Shown: positions 62,095 through 64,000 of the stretch, piece after piece | Layout of the letters: every line of letters begins with the position of its first letter | Numbering within the stretch: position 1 is the stretch's first letter | NCBI GenBank assembly: GCA_023391415.1 | Contig: JAEWAY010000036.1 | Coordinates: forward strand, 124,001-188,000 | Length of the DNA stretch: 64,000 nucleotides | Direction: 5' to 3' | Origin: Bacteroidota bacterium | Lineage (GTDB): Bacteria > Bacteroidota > Bacteroidia > Cytophagales > Cytophagaceae | Position numbers and translations under genes: made by a program | Notes under the pieces: generated by a model | Database searches by the model: none | Told to the model about the DNA's origin: nothing | What the model saw: only the letters and a program-made list of their open reading frames with translations

Positions 62095-62289
62095 TTAATA
62101 GAAATAGCACAAAAAGCCCGCGATCATGGCAAGAGCGGAAACTCCGGATACTATACTAAGCGTCAATTGCTTTCCTTTATCCAATTCTCCATTAGAGGTA
62201 AACATCACTTCTCTTTTCGATAAAGTCAATCCACCATAGACTCCGAGAATAAATCCTCCGACCATTAAAATTACGCCTAAAGTTACCAT
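62095..62289 (-). CDS. Small two-helix membrane protein of unknown function
   Basis: This 64-residue protein starts at the ATG at 62289; an adjacent TTG is less likely. Two hydrophobic helices, about 2-23 (VTLGVILMVGGFILGVYGGL) and 44-64 (LSIVSGVSALAMIAGFLCYF), flank a polar loop (SKREVMFTSNGELDKGKQ). Both helices are rich in glycine. No function can be assigned. Confidence 0.6.
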   Translation of the reverse strand: MVTLGVILMVGGFILGVYGGLTLSKREVMFTSNGELDKGKQLTLSIVSGVSALAMIAGFLCYFY

Positions 62290-62944
62290 CAAGTTTATTT
62301 TAAAGTTTGAAACAAAATAACGACTTTTTAAACAATGAAGCGAATATAAGAATAAAAAATATTCTTCCTTCGAATACTTCGTCTAACTGGCCTCTAAAAC
62401 ACAATTGGATATATTATACGTATTACGGAGCACCGGTTACCAAATTCACTTTTAGCATATTCATGATATCGCCGAGCTGCCTGGAGGGGCCCGCGCTATT
62501 TATTAGCTTATCATGAACAAACGACTAATCGTGAATAACGTTGGATCCAGCGTAATACAGGCACGGAAGGCGAAAGCTGTAAAATAATGCCAAAATTTAA
62601 TCTTATATTCGCGAGGATTTGAAGCAACCTGATATTGGAAAACAGGATCATTGAGAACCGTTATTTTCATCAGAAAAAGCCGTGAAAAACATAATTATAC
62701 CTATATTTGATATGGCTTTTCCTGTACTTGCCTTTTAAAATATGGAAATATCAATAAAATTAATCCGTTTTCAACAACTTATATATCGGGATATTACGTA
62801 ATTAACATCCGAGGGACGCCTATCGCGTAGTGTTCGACCAGAAGTTTTGCCTCGCTTTTTGAAATAAGGGAATTGAAATGGCACTATAGCTCCTATTATG
62901 ATCATAGTTTATAGTGTCTAAATAAACCGATAACTTAAACTACT
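62290..62944. other. 650-bp gene-free region
   Basis: No convincing gene or RNA. A 69-codon plus-strand frame at 62307-62516 starts with TTG and lacks coding character. A short inverted repeat, CACTATA/TATAGTG, lies at 62882-62916, just before the next gene. Confidence 0.45.
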
Positions 62945-64000
62945 ATGAAACGACACTTTAACGTATTGTTAAAGATTCTGATAGTTATTACTTTTTTAGG
63001 GACCGGCTTCGCTTCCTTTTCAGAGGGGACGAAAGAACTACAACCAGCCGCGTCCGATTATGGATTTTTGCAAATCTATGATCTGAATACCCGCACAAGA
63101 CCATTCGCGACCTACGATACTCCGGAAGAATATCGGCTGAATATCAGGATATGTAATCTGGGGGAAAAGATTTATTTCGGACTTCACCAGAGTGACAATG
63201 ACGTATATTATCGCCTGAAGGATCCAAACGGCAATGTTGTAATGGGCCCTTCCCCGATTCCCAGAACGGGACAGCAAGGTTTTATACCCAATCATTCCGC
63301 CGCCGTTTCCGGACCATCGCAAGTCACCGGAACAGGTTATTACGCGCTTGAGCATACACCTACCATGACCGGGGATTATTATATTGAATTCAACCCCCGA
63401 AGCCCTACCGCCATTACTCCGGAAAAAAGAGTTTTTAACTTTGTCGACTTTACCGTAGCCGATGAAAGTGGTCCCAGTCCTGTCATCAAGAAAGGGAGGC
63501 TGCACTCAAAAAACTGGGATATACAGTGTATGAGCGACCAGAATCCTTTTAAGGCGGAAATGTTCGTATACGCGAAAGACAGCATAGTAACCGCTCTCAA
63601 CTTCAACAACATCATGGGATTCGGCTTTACGGTTTCCGCCAACTCAAGAGGATGTACGATCACCGATGACCCCATCGCGGACAGGCAATCGCGATACGGC
63701 AACGAAACATTCCCCGAATACATGATCTTCCTCAATAATCCTGACGAAGAATGTTTCCCATCCGGCGATTTTGGTGAAATAACGGCGCCTACGACCATTA
63801 CAGGCTGTGATCCCGTCAATCGCTGCATCAACGTCTATGTGAGCAAACCCGGCGCTATCGACATCACCCTCGACCTTAACGGTATTCCCGGATATCAGCC
63901 CAATTCAGCCGACGTCCTTTTTCAGGTAGATGTCGTAGCGGGACATAACTGTATCAAATGGAACTCCCGGGATGGTCTTGGCAATCTTGTACCACCAGGC
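62945..64000 (+). CDS. N-terminal part of a large secreted protein (cut by window end)
   Basis: A frame of 352 codons is open from the ATG at 62945 to the end of the window without a stop, so the 3' end lies outside. It begins with a signal peptide (about 1-24, MKRHFNVLLKILIVITFLG, then FASFSEG). The rest is beta-rich, with Asn, Gly, Pro and Thr in abundance and several cysteines (residues about 70, 195, 239, 277). Features such as FNFVDFTVADESG, NVYVSKPGAIDITLDLNGIPGY and GHNCIKWNSRDGLGN suggest adhesin-like Ig or FlgD-like strands. They resemble long type IX-secreted or gliding-associated proteins of Cytophagia. That assignment is inference, since the C terminus is not visible. Confidence 0.8.
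   Translation, partial: MKRHFNVLLKILIVITFLGTGFASFSEGTKELQPAASDYGFLQIYDLNTRTRPFATYDTPEEYRLNIRICNLGEKIYFGLHQSDNDVYYRLKDPNGNVVMGPSPIPRTGQQGFIPNHSAAVSGPSQVTGTGYYALEHTPTMTGDYYIEFNPRSPTAITPEKRVFNFVDFTVADESGPSPVIKKGRLHSKNWDIQCMSDQNPFKAEMFVYAKDSIVTALNFNNIMGFGFTVSANSRGCTITDDPIADRQSRYGNETFPEYMIFLNNPDEECFPSGDFGEITAPTTITGCDPVNRCINVYVSKPGAIDITLDLNGIPGYQPNSADVLFQVDVVAGHNCIKWNSRDGLGNLVPPG

Noticed and set aside
62307..62516. 69-codon plus-strand frame
   Set aside because: It starts with TTG in AT-rich DNA, has no promoter, and its composition looks random.

Overview
The window comes from a Bacteroidota chromosome, most likely a Cytophagia-type bacterium. The evidence is a Bacteroidetes-type ECF sigma/FecR pair with a DUF4974 tail, Bat-type VWA and TPR genes, a PorE-like OmpA protein, a bacterial alpha-2-macroglobulin paired with PbpC, and promoters of the TTTG / TAnnTTTG type. 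Most of the sequence is core chromosome. I see no integrase, insertion sequence, CRISPR array, phage module or restriction system. GCA is markedly rare as an alanine codon.

Layout. 1-2201: the 3' part of gyrA, with a terminator. 2284-7790: a TPR protein, then an ECF sigma factor, its FecR anti-sigma factor, a secreted STN-domain protein with about a dozen 16-residue surface repeats, and a GIN-domain lipoprotein, closed by a terminator. This looks like a cell-surface signalling unit whose output is not a TonB receptor. 8258-17522: an OmpA/PD40/SPOR envelope protein, an RluE-type pseudouridine synthase, a POT peptide transporter, an ABC ATPase, a FAD-Rieske oxidoreductase and small membrane proteins. 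17858-18203: tRNA-Ser, tRNA-Pro and tRNA-Arg on the minus strand. 18338-22941: BatB/BatC-like proteins, a thiolase and a YwqK-repeat protein. 23022-26142: purC, a STAS protein, RNase Z and a queuosine-precursor transporter.

26121-36343: a secreted protein, a degenerate receiver protein, an RRM RNA-binding protein with a clear promoter and terminator, a SUKH-like protein, a cupin, SMC, a response regulator, a tandem thioredoxin-like protein and a coiled-coil membrane protein. 36707-44745: alpha-2-macroglobulin and pbpC. 44756-47807: hisC with an overlapping 33-residue membrane peptide, an IlvM-like ACT protein, an AraC regulator and a rhodanese. 47808-54927: an XRE regulator behind an array of TTACATTTGTAA sites, an App1-type phosphatase, cysE-cysM, hisGD and a small lipoprotein. 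55443-64000: dnaB, mpl, a DnaQ-like exonuclease, a class A PBP, a small membrane protein and the start of a large secreted protein that runs off the window.

The most interesting regions are the ECF/STN-repeat locus (3439-7790), the XRE operator array that coincides with -7 promoter boxes (48288-48458), and the unannotated 33-codon gene coupled to hisC (44756-44857).
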